Shown one piece after another: positions 34,806 to 46,981 of a stretch of DNA of 64,000 nt. The translations under genes and the position numbers were made by a program. The first letter of the stretch is position 1, and each line of letters begins with the position of its first letter. The notes under the pieces are model-generated. The model worked only from the letters and a program-made list of their open reading frames with translations. It was not told the DNA's origin and made no database searches. This stretch comes from Aphrocallistes beatrix (Eukaryota; Porifera; Hexactinellida; Sceptrulophora; Aphrocallistidae): assembly GCA_963281255.1 (NCBI GenBank), contig OY725492.1, forward strand, positions 310,001 through 374,000, read 5' to 3'.

Positions 34806-37800
34806 TCAAATGTCATCTTTCACTTCCAAGTCAAAGACCAAGTCAACAGGGTTAGTGTGACCCTGATGTCCATTCGCATTAGGCAGTTTTGAAGCATTAG
34901 AAATATCCATTTTATCAAATCTACTCGGAAGAATCTTGTTACCGTTTGTCGATTTATTCCTGTCTTTATAATGTTCCAATCCCCTTCTGCTCCTCTCTCG
35001 TTCCCTCTCCTTCTCTTTGCTCCGGCTTCTGTTCCTACTCCTACTTCTGCTGTGAGAATGGGAACGTTCTCTCCTACGACCTACGACGAGGAAGTTGAAA
35101 ATAGTTTAAAAATCTTGAAAAAAAGAATTCAATTTAGCTTCAAATGTTATTATTACTGAGTTTGTCTATGTTCTGAGTAAAGTGTAGAATCCGACTTACT
35201 TCTGTTTGAGTTTCTGCGCTCATACGGAGGTGTATCATGCCTGCGTCTGTATTTCCCCGCCCTTTCCAGAGAGGAGCGTCTAGCTCTCTCCCTGTCTCCG
35301 CCCCTGTCCCTGGAGTTCTCCCTCTCCGATCTCCTCCTCGGTTTGTACGGACTGATGGAGCGGCGGCGGTGAGAACGGTGTTTGTACCCGTCAGCCGAAG
35401 AGACGTTTTGACCTGGACAAGGCAATGAAAATATCACACCTACATACTTGCCAGCTGTCCCGTTTTTGGCGGGACGTCCCGCTTTTTCAGACATAAGTTG
35501 AAAGTAATGTCCCACGAAAAAATGGAAATGTCCCTATAAATAGCTCAGTGACACGTTTTTTTCCTTGCATGCACCTAACTTGCCATTCATTTACAACTTA
35601 AATATTTCTCAAAATGCATCCGTTAAGAATCTCAATCATTTTCACAAAATATTTCACTTCCCAAAATAAGAATTATTCGGAAAAATGTGCAGAAAATATA
35701 TTTAATACTGATTCCAAGATTCCAAACATACCGGAGTGTGGGTCCATGTTAGAAGGAGGAGGTGTCCGGTATTTCATGGTACCTCTCCCCTTGAGGATCC
35801 GTCCAGAACTAGACACCATCCCCTGTCTGTTGGGGAGGGGCAGATTGTCTGAATTCCTGAACCAGTGAGTGCCCTGGTCTCTGAAGGGGGAGGGGGTGCG
35901 AGAGTGTCGGTACAGCCAGGAACGAGCCTACAGCGTGAATACAGCTGAAGAAGATGACGTCATTGTTAGCGGTTCCAATAAAAAAATTCCAATTTTGAAA
36001 GTTTTACACTCATAAATGAGCCAATGTAGCAGAAGAAATCATAAATACTTAAAATTGTGAGATCCCTACGGTCCCCGAAACTTCTACCAAAATAATTTTG
36101 CAATTCCATATTACGTAATACAGTAGAACATCGTTAATACGAACACTGAGGACGATCGAAACTTGTTCGTTTTATCCGGAATTCGTATTAACCGAAGTGA
36201 TTTACTGCATTTTCCTTCGTAGGGGATAAAACATCTGTTCGTATTAATGAGGTTCTACTGTACCTAACACCTACGAACAAACCAGAGCCTGATTGTTCCC
36301 ATCCTGCTCACCACCAGAACTCCCCTCTTCTACACTGGCATCACTGTTGTACCCCTTTTGATCCGTCTCCATCTGCTCCTCCCTCTCACCTGCTTGCACA
36401 ACTTGCTCCCCTACCTCGTCTCCAATGTTCCCCAGCTGTTCCAGCTCAGACTCCGATTCGAGCTTGCGTAGCTTATGCTTTATAACCTCAGCAACCTTAA
36501 AAGGCAAACTGTGTAAAAAATACCAAAACACATATACAAAAGTGAATAAAATACCCAAGATATTAAGTGCAATACAGGTGACTCTGCTTAATCGGGACAC
36601 TTTAGTCCCGGATATTTTATCCCGATTAAGCAGAGTTCCCAATTAACCGATGAAATTTAGTACAGTCAACTCCGCTTAATCGGGACAACCGCTTAATTGG
36701 GACAAGTCTCCAGGAACGAAATGGTTCCCATACATAGAAGCTAATACTAAATTTCATCGGTTAATTGGGAACTCCGCTTAATCGGGACAAAATATCCGGG
36801 ACCAAAGTGTCCCGATTAAGCGGAGTCACCTGTATTAGCTTCTATGTATGGGAACCATTTCGTTCCTGGAGACTTGTCCCAATTAAGCGGAGTTGACTAT
36901 ATTTCTTTTGGATTTCTTCGGAATCGACTAACTCACCCTTTTCAGCTTAGATTTCTCCTCCACTTCTTCCTCGCTCTTGCCCATCATTTTATACTTCCTC
37001 TTCACCCGCTGGAACTTGTCCACGAGTCTCTGTCTCTCCTGAGCGCAGTCCTGTGCCGTCACGAGCTGCTTCTTCGCATTCGGACGTTCATGGTTGTTAT
37101 AATTGTAGATCAGCACTCCACACCCGACTAAGCAGTACGGTACATGATACAATGACGAATAAAATATTTTGCTGAAACAAATTCTCGTACATCAATAAGT
37201 TGAAATTCCGAGTTTAACCGTAGAATGGCGACTAGGGACATAGTGTCCCCGATATCGCGGATGTCTCCCAGCCATTTTCTATGCTACTGAAGCCATATAA
37301 ATGCTGGGCATTCTACAGTTAAAATCAGGAAAATGCAATCCATTGACAAATATTAACATTGGTAATGCGGAAATGGTTCGACTTTTCGAAAAAGGAAATA
37401 GTTCGACTTTTTATCATTGGATTAATGGTGGTTTTTATGTGAGCTATTTCCTTTTTTTTGAAAGTCGAACTATTTCCGGTTTTTTTGCGAACTATTTCCA
37501 CCATACCGCAAGCATATATCACTGCTGTTATAGTATCTTCCAACTCACCTACACTAATATCAGCTTCCGGCTTGAAGTTCTGTCCCACTTCACACATCTC
37601 AATACGGGTCACGACATCCTGTCCCGAGATCACCTCCCCAAACACGACGTGCTTGCTGTCCAGATGCGGAGCTGCCGCAGTCGTGATGAAGAACTGACTG
37701 GCATTCGTGTTCGGACCTCTGTTCGCCATCGATATGAGATGTGGTCGTGAATGGAGAGTGGAGAGATTCTCATCATCGAAATACCTACAAATGACCAGTA

Positions 37801-38445
37801 GGATAAATGTTTCGGTTGTGGACGCCATACATGCTAACTTGAGCCATGATAAAAGCGGGACGCGGCGTTAAATTTCGCGGGACATGGTAGGATGCAATAG
37901 AAAAGTTTTATACATAGAAAAAAAAACATGGGGAATTTCATGTAAAAACACTCGATAAAATTAGCTCATTAAAAGAGATAAAAAAACGCATGTATGGGAC
38001 CCCCTAAAGCAAATGTTGTCCATTTTCTAGACACCCACTGGTCTAACATTCCATCTAGGATTTTGGAGAGTGGGGTAGGTTCATAATAAATACAAATAAT
38101 TCATAGTAATGGAATTGATTACAATATTTACCCGCCATAAATCGATTCCCCGCCTGTTCCGTCCTTGGCAGTGAAGTCCCCCGTCTGCACCATGAACCCC
38201 TTGATGACCCGGTGGAACCGACAGCCCCGGTAGGTGAGGGACCTACCTGACACCTTTCCATTCCCTTTCTCTCCTGTGCATAAACACCGGAAGTTCTCAC
38301 AGGTGATAGGTGCCAGATTTCGGAACAGCTCAATCACAATACGTCCAGCTTCCTCGTTGTTTATCTCAATGTCGAGGTAGCAGCGGGGATGGGACTCAGT
38401 TGGACTAGAGGGATCTGTTTCTGCGGCATTTGTCTCTTCCCACAT
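34806..38445 (-). CDS. NKTR/PPIG-type nuclear cyclophilin with RS tail
   Basis: Exon 1 (38445-38132) and exon 2 (37784-37549) encode the peptidyl-prolyl isomerase domain: [67 protein letters not shown]. The active-site Arg, Phe, Gln and Phe are present; the cyclosporin-contact Trp is His (HLDSKH), as in PPIG and NKTR. Exon 3 (~37131-36940) ends the domain ([10 protein letters not shown]) and adds a basic helix; another exon (~36500-36280) is acidic. Exons near 35930-35740 ([14 protein letters not shown]), 35430-35190 and 35090-34806 carry an RS-rich tail ([31 protein letters not shown]). Such proteins are nuclear-speckle factors tied to splicing. Later exon borders are approximate. Confidence 0.85.
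35443..35535. repeat. GTCCCG interspersed repeat
   Basis: Contains GTCCCGTTTTTGGCGGGACG, CAGACATAAGTTGAAA and TAATGTCCC. A longer relative is at 55585-55710 (same word order) and a fragment in inverse orientation at about 37826-37890. It lies in a cyclophilin intron. Confidence 0.6.
36119..36262. mobile_element. Pogo-like MITE, TACAGTAGAAC ends
   Basis: Left end TACAGTAGAACATCGTTAAT, right end ATTAATGAGGTTCTACTGTA. TA borders, no coding capacity. In a cyclophilin intron. Confidence 0.8.
36570..36900. mobile_element. Compound pogo-like MITE, CCGCTTAATCGGGAC family
   Basis: At least three element ends lie head to head: TACAGGTGACTCTGCTTAAT near 36573, TACAGTCAACTCCGCTTAAT at 36660, and inverted ends at ~36835 and ~36895. 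A shared interior (GGAACGAAATGGTTCCCATA) appears in both orientations. This looks like one element inserted into or fused with another. Confidence 0.75.
37361..37506. mobile_element. AATAGTTCGAC-family element
   Basis: Reads GGTAATGCGGAAATGGTTCG at the left and CGAACTATTTCCACCATACC at the right, with GGAAATAGTTCGAC-type words in both orientations. Relatives are at 1385-1566 and 40813-40936. Confidence 0.75.
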
Positions 38446-38655
38446 ATCTCAATGCTAGAATTATATTAAATTTCCACACATAATTATAGAATATTGACTA
38501 TGGATAACACGTTTCCCAATTAGGAAAAAAATTGAGTAAAAAGCAACTTGAGAGGTTAGAGGAAATCCAATTTAGATTTACAAATAATCAGAAGCTGGAC
38601 CTGTCCGAATTTTGTGTACGCATCTGTCCTACTACAAAAATCGGACAAATTAAAA

Positions 38656-38847
38656 TACAGTCGACTCCGCTTAATAGGGTCACATCGGTCAGAGGACATT
38701 TTGCCTAGATTAAGCGGAGAACCCTATTAACCGAAAATATTTTGTATTAGCTTATATGTGTGAGAACTATTCCAGTCCTGCCAAAAGTGGCCGTATTAAG
38801 CGGTTGACCCGATTAAACAGTGACCCTATTAAGCGGAGTCGACTGTA
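38656..38847. mobile_element. Pogo-like MITE, CAGTCGACTCCGCTTAATAG family
   Basis: 192 bp with TA borders, the same ends and length as the 923-1114 copy. It lies between STAG and the cyclophilin. Confidence 0.9.
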
Positions 38848-39081
38848 CTTTGAATGAAATTAACCTTTAGAAATGGGTGTCTAGCATTTAATAATGGAGG
38901 AAAGCAAACTGCATACAATACACTGTTGATCAATCCGCAAGAAAAATCTCCGAATAATCTACATAAATAATGAGAACAGTCAGACCAGCGTTGCTATAAA
39001 AATGATAAGAATGGAGATACAAACTTAAGTGAACAATCATCAGTAGGATCAAGGGAGAGGGGGAGGGGGAGAAGGGGAGGA

Positions 39082-42000
39082 TTATAATTCGCTAGTAGTA
39101 GAGTCCTCCTCGGGTTCCAGTAGGTCCATAACTTCAGAATCGGATCGGGAGAGGTTGATACGCTTGCTGCGTCGTATGGAAATGATCGGAGTTTCACTAT
39201 CCATCAGTTCGGAAGAGTTAGAAGGTCGTTTCCTCGACTGACGCGTTTTTTTACTTTTCACTTCTACGGTGGAAGTAAGTTCTCTGGGAGAAGCTAGTGC
39301 ATCGAACTCGTCCATCCAATTGGTGCTATCCACAGGAAACTCGTCATCACCGCCTGATAGGATCGGACTGGTGATATCTTGGCCGAGTAAGGAACTGCTT
39401 GTAGGCGCTACAGTGGTGGAGGAACTGGTTAGTTCCTCTGATTGCTGGTTCACTTGTTCGGAAATAGGAGTACTCTGTACCGAGAGAGGGGTTGTAGGGA
39501 GGGTAGGAGCTGTCCCTCTACTTCTCCCCCCTCTTGCTCCCCTCGCACTCGCACCCCCCGACACCCGCTTACCCGTCCCAACCCGTGAACCCTCAGACAC
39601 ATTCACGATTTCATCTTCAGACCCCGCCGAGCCAACTTCCCCTTGCATGGGAGTTTTGAGAGGTTGTTTCTTGGTGTTCGGCTTCAGCATTATGTTCACA
39701 AAATTATTGAGTGTACTCCACTGCTTCCGCTTCGGGTGTAGCGTGTACCCTGGAGGTAGGAGGGTGTCCAGGAACCGTTTCACTCCTCTCTCCCCGAGTC
39801 TATCTTCTTCCAACAGTTTATGCAGGAACTCCTGCACTACGTCGAGGAATTCCATGTTCGGATAGTTTGAAGCGGTGTCTTGCTGTTCTCTGACGGTTGA
39901 GCTGTTCGGCTTGAGAGCGTACTCAATACCGCCGATGTGGATACTAACAACGATCTTGCGGATTTTGCCCAATTCGAATCCGGTTAGAAGATTGAATCGC
40001 TTCGCCAGCTCTTTCAGGTAACTCCATTCTTGTGTGCCTTTATTGACTTGACCTAAGATTGAACATATAGTATATATATATATATATCACACACGCTTGC
40101 CACAGGAATGTGTTGCGTCATTTCCGGTTTAAGCCATTTTCAATGGGGAAGCCATACAAGTTTGGGGTTACTACTATAAATATAAAAATCTTATGAATTA
40201 ACATTGGCAGTGGAATCTTTTAAAACGGACATTCTGAAAAGCAGACAACCCCTCTACAACGGACAAACCTCGTGGAACGGAATGAATTTACTAAATACTT
40301 GTACGTATGTAATCTTAAGCACTCTCCGAGAAGTGGACATCTCTCTACAACGGACAAAACCATGTCCCCAATGTGTCCGTTATTCGGAGACTCCACTGTA
40401 GATATAACTAAATTTGCATTGGATCATAACGAACAATTCCCTATTACGTACCGTCAGCACTCATATCTCTTATCTCTTCAAACAATTGCTTCAAACTCTG
40501 AAGGATAGTCTTACTCCACAGAACCTGACTCGCTTCCTTACACTTGGAGATGGAGAGCTTCATCATGCTCCCGAATGTGTCGTAGAATCGGAGGTAATGC
40601 ACGAATATGCGACTGGCGAGCACCATTGGGAATGACCCGTAGATTATGAGACGAGTGAAAGCAGCGAAAACCTTTAAAAATTACATTTTACGTAAAATAT
40701 TTTCTAGATACATACTATAAAGGAACTGTTGAACCCGCGAAAAACCAGAATTATGCTTACTCATTTCCGGTTTAAGCTATATAAATTTGGGATCATTACT
40801 AGAAATAGAAAGGTATGGTGGGAATAGTTCACATAAAAACCACCATTAATCCTAATGATAAAAAGTCGAACTATTTCCTAAATCTGCAATTCGAACTATT
40901 TCCTTTTTCGAAAAGTCGAACCATTTCCGCATTACCAAATAGAAATGACCCCAAGTTTTACTTAATTGCATTTGAATCATTAATTCTTACTTCTCTTTTC
41001 TTCTGAAAGTGTTCCAACTTCCTCTCGGACTCTCCATCCTGCTCATCACTAGCGAAACCTCTGCTATTCCCAGCCCCCCCGTTACTCCCACTATCAGTGA
41101 ATACGTACTGTAGCACAAAGTTGGTACAGCTCTCTTGCAGCTCAATACTCGGAGACACCACTATCGACTTGAATGCAGGTGTGTGGTTGATGAGGTTAGG
41201 GGAGAGGATGGTGATTAGGTCGCTGAGGACTAGAAATGCATCTGCTCGAATCTCATCATCATATCCGTACACTAAGTAATCTTCTAAAATCTTTAAAATC
41301 TACATCATGGATAATAATACGCTGAATTCTAACAGCATACTGAGAAAATCGATATTCTCGCAGGAACATAGGTTTTTATCGAAAAATATTTAATAATTAT
41401 AAACTAGTAATACACATGCCAGCTATTTTTAAGAAAAATATTTTCAAGATTCAAGGTGTAAATTAAAAAGACTATATTATTTTGTTGAAAAAAATGAGGA
41501 ATTTGTATTAATTAGTGAATCCCGGAATTTTCGTCGACGGAATTTTCGACAAAAATATTCGACGAAAATTCCATCGACAAAAAATCCATCGACGAAAATT
41601 CCGTTTACCTTAATTTGTATTGAAATTCTATACTTCTGATCAAAATAAACAGTCTCAAATTAAAGCGATTTTCTCATAATTTTTCCTTAAAATGTGGAGC
41701 AAAAGCCATTCGTAACTATCGTTACACTTCCCATCTTTCTTTAAGTTCGATAATTAAGATGGTTCAAAATAAAAACGATGTATAATGTTGACTTACCGTT
41801 GGTATTTTCTCATTAATAAGTTTCACGCTCTGTTCATCAGGCTGTTCCTTACTCAGAGAGGCGACCACCCAGTACACGTGTAGAGAGGTGCAGTAGATAG
41901 TGCTAGCCACTGCTCGAGTCGAGATGTTGTGCTGTGAGCTGTAGTGCAGCAGCTTCAAGAGAAGACTGAAGCAGCTCCATCGAGTGAGGTTGAAGTAGAG

Positions 42001-45000
42001 GTAGAAAGATTTGAGACGAGTGAGAATCACTTCTGCTTCCTGTCCACTCTCTGATTCAGACTCCTCGATCGGTTTGTAGTTAGCGCCGGAGAAGAAATCT
42101 TTAAATCTATCCGAAATATCCTTACTATTAAAACTCGATTAATGTTTGTGTATAGTACATGTATATATACATATCTCTGTAACGAATTGATTGAAGAAAC
42201 TGCCAGGCACAGAAAGCTGACTTTTGGCATGTGGGAGTCTTTTGGCTATGGCTCCACTAAGCTCTGACCTTAGACCAAAATGTCAACTCATCATGGAATT
42301 ATGACGTCACTGTCACCTTTTTTATAATTAGAAATTTCAGTTTTTGACTATAACTCAGCCATTTTAGGTGATAGAAGGCTGAAATTTTAATAGAATGTGT
42401 ATATTAATAAATAGTAAGACAGACATATTTAGAGATGTTATCTCCCTTATAATTCATCAATGTGATCCCATGCGCCCAAAGGGCGCCTACGGCGGACACT
42501 TTATCCGCCAGCCGCGCAGTGCAAGCAAGCGAAGCGCGCTTGTTCAGAAATAAAACGAAATGAAATATAATAAAATCCTATTTCTAAAGAATTTAATTAA
42601 ACTCAGAGTTACCTCGTAACAACCTCATCAATGAGTTTATTCCTCGCTACTTCCCCCGTCTTACGGATAGCGAGCTCATTCGTGGTCAGATAGTTGAGGG
42701 TGGAGACAACTTGGTTGATCAGGTCTGAGTTCGAGTGCTTATTGATCAGACCATACAAGCAGTCTAGCAATTCGCTGTAGTGTGACTCGAAACGACGATC
42801 TACGTACAGTTTCAGTTCAAAACTATTCGCTATGCTGAGGAGAGAGATCACTTTATCTTTGTCTGTGGAGTATTTGTGTAGGAGGCCAGGGAGGAATTGA
42901 CACATGTGGACTGTCATTGATTCGCGATCCTAAAACAAAGGTAACTTGAGTTGATAGAAATGGGATTGAAATATTTCGCATAAAAACTGACGGTTGAAAT
43001 AATTTTCTTCTCTTTGGTCCCAATGATCCTCTTGTAGAACCTTCCAGGAGGAGGGGCGCCCCCGGCTGCCCGAAGGGCGGAACACGTGAGCAACTCAATC
43101 AAGAAATTCTCCTCCGCCTCACTCAACTCCACCTCTAACAAGAGATCAGTCATCACGGCCCAATCCTTCAGCAGTTCCGTGTGTCCCCACAGGGCATCCA
43201 CGAAGTATGTGCCATGCTCTAACACCCCGTAAGCCATGTAGAACATCAGCAGTTCTCTGATACGCGCCTGTGTTATCTGTGAAGGCTCTAAGTCTTCCAG
43301 CGAATTCTGAAACTCGTCCTAGAGAAAGCGGTTACATATCCTCCATGTATAGTTACCGACAAATATTAGGAAAAATGTAGTACATTTTGAACGAAAACAC
43401 CTCTTTATTCCTTTTTTTGCATGGATGGGTCCATGGTACATCAATACTAATAGTTAAGTTATTAATAATATCTAGATTTGCTTAGGGATCAATCCTATTT
43501 ATAGAATAGACCCCACACTTTTAGGGTTTCCCCGCCCAAAAAGACTTAACCGGAAGTGAGTTAGCAAAATCCCTAGTCCGAATCGGATAGATATATCGAA
43601 AAAAATAGCCTACTAGTACAAGAAAGCGGAATACACAAGCTCAACTAGTACTGTTATAAGCTCACATTTCCTACGTACCTGTGAGAAGAGTTTAGCCAGG
43701 AGGAATTCAGTGGCTGCCTGTGCCACAGCTCTATTCTCCACGAACACCAAGCTACACACGTACTCCGTCTCCACCGTGTTCAGCATCTCCGAGTCCAACA
43801 GCAGACGGCATACCTTAACCGCTTGTACAGCAACCGCATCGTCCTTATCCATCACCATTGATACTAGCCTGTTCTTGAACCTGTCAGTGAAGAGCTGGAG
43901 CATTGGGATGAAGGTGCTGTTCTCGTAGAGGTAGTGTAGACTCTCCACTGCTCTCAGTCTCACCTCTCCCACCTGAATATAATGACCATATAAGGGCATA
44001 CATTCGTGTTTAAATCATTGAGACATGTATTAGTTCGGATAAGAAGAAACTACACACTTTGTCGTATAGAGTCCATCCTATGTACTTGAGATATTTGTCT
44101 TGTAAGAAGAAACAGCTGTAATCCCTCATCCACGTACCCAACTCAGCAATGCACAGAGCTCTTATGTCTGGGAAAATGTCTTTATACCTACAATTATTGT
44201 GCTGCATGGTCAAACTCCATTCGTAAAAATGTTTGAATAAATGAATGAGAATAAAGCAAAAGCGACGATACTAGCGGCAATAAAAAACGTGCAACAGAAA
44301 GATACAAGAACTGCCAACAAAAAATGTAAAATATTAATCTACTGTGGTAAACGGACACTTCGTCGCCAGACATTTCGTCCTCTGAACATTAGTTACCGGA
44401 CAATGTGTAGCGGAATTTTTCTCTCGTTTCACGGGAATTTCGTCTAATTAGAGACTAAAATAAACGAGTACTAATGTGCCAGGAACGGAAGTTGAGGCTT
44501 TTTGAGTGGAATATGTTTGAAAAAAAGGGTGAAAATGAGGGCTTTTGATTGAGAAATAAGTAGGTGCGAAAGGGGTATTTCAGGGTTCCAGGGACGAAAG
44601 TTCCGCTACCCGTTGTCCGGTAACTAATGTTCAGAAGACGGAATGTCCGTGCGACGAAGTGTCCGCCATTCATCTACTGTTACCTGTGTACGAATACAGA
44701 GCTGAACAGCATTGCCAGAGCTTCTTCTAGATCCAACAATCTCTGTTCTTGTTCCTTACAAGAGCGTTCTAAAGTCTTCTGTTTATCTGAAGTCCTCTTA
44801 CTCCCCTGTTTTCCCTTCTCTGCTTCCAACTGCCGCTGTGTCTTGTCAAGACTCTCTCTAGACTTCTTAGCTATGTTAGCTAGACTGGTGGACACTTTTA
44901 GACAAGCCAGTGTGCAGGTGTGTCGAAATGCTCGCACCTAACAAACAACTTTCACAATATATTGTTCTACCCAGTGTTTCCCTCAGGATTATTAGAAAGC

Positions 45001-45631
45001 GGTTAATTTTAAAATTTTTGTGCAGTTTATTCTGGAAAATTGCATTATTTAACAACAAAATCACGTTATTCGACAAGCTAAGCGAACTAAATAGCGCGCT
45101 TAACGAGCTCGGCGGGAAACACTGGTTCTACCTCCAGACGACAATGTCGCTATCCTACCTGAGAATCTGCTAGTCCAACCAACCACTCCAGGAATCCCGG
45201 AAGAAGCAGCTCGTCATAGAGAGGACCCTGTTGGCAGCATGAGATGATGCGCTCAATGAACTCAGAAAAGTTGTTTCGGAATCTAAACAGTGAAGTATTG
45301 TGGTAATCCGGGGCGGATTCAAGAAAAGAACACAACAACAACAACAACAACAAAGAATGTACCTTTTGTAGAGAGGCCCGTTCATGATGAGAGGGTACTC
45401 TCCACTCTCTTCATCGAATCCTTGCGTCAGCTCCTGTATCGCTTGCACTATGCCTCGTTCAGAGGTGAGAACTGCGTGGCTGAGTGGAGCGTTACAGCCG
45501 CAGCTCTGAATGACGAACTTGACCAACTCTGTCAGTCCCACACCATTGTCCGACACATACACTTCCAGCCAGTCACTGGCTAGCGTGGAGAGAGCGGATT
45601 TTCCTTCTTTCACACTCTTGAATAGCAGCAT
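39082..45631 (-). CDS. STAG: Cohesin subunit SA/STAG
   Basis: About eleven exons cover the SA family end to end: [18 protein letters not shown] (near 45600), [71 protein letters not shown] and [92 protein letters not shown] and [12 protein letters not shown], ending in a Ser/Thr-rich acidic tail (39082-39900). These are the STAG and stromalin-conservative domains. The protein binds RAD21 and CTCF-type partners in the cohesin ring that holds sister chromatids. The likely start (ATG 45631, after TAG-GAAGCTTA) gives an N-terminus without the long basic extension of human STAG1/2; an extra 5' exon is possible. Introns contain several repeats. Confidence 0.92.
40105..40200. repeat. Partial CCGGAAATGA-family copy
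   Basis: GCGTCATTTCCGGTTTAAGCC, GGGGAAGCCATACAAGTTT and ACTATAAATA match the other copies. A fainter relative is at 40730-40815. Both are in STAG introns. Confidence 0.6.
40206..40398. mobile_element. Pogo-like MITE, CTACAACGGAC family
   Basis: The left part has CAGTGGAATCTTTTAAAACG and the right end CGGAGACTCCACTG is its imperfect complement. CTCTACAACGGACAAA occurs twice in direct orientation. In a STAG intron. Confidence 0.6.
40813..40936. mobile_element. AATAGTTCGAC-family element
   Basis: Starts GGTATGGTGGGAATAGTTCA and ends GAACCATTTCCGCATTACC, the inverse order of the 37361-37506 copy. In a STAG intron. Confidence 0.7.
42111..42550. repeat. Interspersed repeat with GC-rich hairpin tail, copy 1
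   Basis: Begins ATATCCTTACTATTAAAACT and ends in a string of GC-rich palindromes in an AT-rich genome: GCGCCCAAAGGGCGC, GGCGGACACTTTATCCGCC and GAAGCGCGCTTG. It shares order and sequence with 45756-46325. It lies in a STAG intron. Confidence 0.8.
43477..43595. mobile_element. CCGGAAATGA-family copy in STAG intron
   Basis: CCTATTTATAGAATAGACCC, TTAGGGTTTCCCCGCCCAAA and AACCGGAAGTGAGTTAGC match the other copies in order. Confidence 0.65.
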
Positions 45632-45755
45632 TAAGCTTCCTATGCTAGCGTAGTAGAGAATAGTTTTACTATCTGGATAGTGCATGAATATTGTTGCATT
45701 ATCTATAGCAGTGGCATTCAGACTGGGGTACGCCGACACTCAAAATTTTATATTT

Positions 45756-46325
45756 CAACATATCCTTACTATTAAAACTCGATTATTGTGTATGTGTATA
45801 TATATATATATATATATACCTCTCTGTAACGAATTGATTGAAGAAACTGCCGGTCATAGAAAGCTAATTTTTGGCATGTGGGAGTATTTTGGCTATGGCC
45901 CCAGTAAGTTCTGAGCTCAGAGCAAAATGTCGACTCATCATGGAATTATGACGTCATTGTCACATTTTTAAAAGTTAAGCAACACAGTTATTCGGGCATA
46001 ACTCAGCCATTATAGGAGATAGAAGGCTGAAATTTTAATAGAATCTGTATACTAACATGTCTTATATATGATGCGACTATCAAAAAAATGATGACTCATC
46101 ACTTTGTTATGACGTCATCATTACGCATCAAAAATTTTTAAATTCACAAATTTGGTGATTTTTCGAGTGATATCGATTAGCACAGTAGAATAGACATATT
46201 TAGAGATGTATCTCCCTTATAATTAACCAATGTGACTCCAGGCGACCAAAGGGAGCCTCCGGCGGACGCGAAGTGTTCGCCAGCCGCGCAGCGCACGCAA
46301 GCGCGAAGCGCGCTTGTTATTATAA
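45756..46325. repeat. Interspersed repeat with GC-rich hairpin tail, copy 2
   Basis: Matches copy 1 from ATATCCTTACTATTAAAACT to GAAGCGCGCTTGTT, with an extra ~120 bp segment (GATGACTCATCACTTTGTTA) before the tail. An AT microsatellite lies at ~45797-45822. It sits just upstream of the STAG start. Confidence 0.8.
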
Positions 46326-46698
46326 TAGCATGAGTTAACTGTTGGGGGGTACACAGAAAGTTCAAAACAGTCTGGGGCAGGGGCGTAGGGAGGGAGGGTA
46401 GGGGGCAGGGGGGTAGGGGGCAGCTGCCACCCCTGACTGGATAAAGTCTGAATATTTATTTACTAAATAATAATAAAATTGATGAGTGTTATCTGGAGTT
46501 AATTTGTATTTCTAGCACCTCAAAATTAGATGAATCTGTCCAAATTGTGAGACAAATTGTTGTTAACTTCAAGGGGGGTTTGCCCCTGGAAGCTAACAAA
46601 ATATTGAGGGAATGCTGTAGTAGTGTATCTGAAAGGCATTTAGATTGATCATTTTTGGAATTTGCCGTTTTCAAATTAAAGAATTTTGAGAATGTATA

Positions 46699-46778
46699 TA
46701 GTCGACTCCGCTTAATAGGGTCACATTGGTCAGAGCCTCAGAGGACATTTTGCCCCGATTAAGCGGAGTCGACTGTGT
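46699..46778. mobile_element. Internally deleted CAGTCGACTCCGC MITE
   Basis: Ends AGTCGACTCCGCTTAATAGG and AAGCGGAGTCGACTGTG are retained, but the interior is only ~40 bp. Confidence 0.8.
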
Positions 46779-46981
46779 AATTGGTAGAAAAGTCTAAAAA
46801 GTGGGTAAACTCAAGCACACACAGACCGTCAAGGAGTACCAATCAATAATCATAGCAAGCTAGAACAAAAAATATATAAAAACATTCATTGCACCAATAT
46901 TTAAAAATAAACTAGGGTAGAAAATTCGAACAATGAATATATACATCAACAATGAGATTTGAGAAAATATGATGGCACTTG

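Noticed and set aside
46199..46320. Bacterial REP/BIME-like palindromes as contamination
   Set aside because: The block is part of a repeat found at three places within eukaryotic introns and intergenic DNA.
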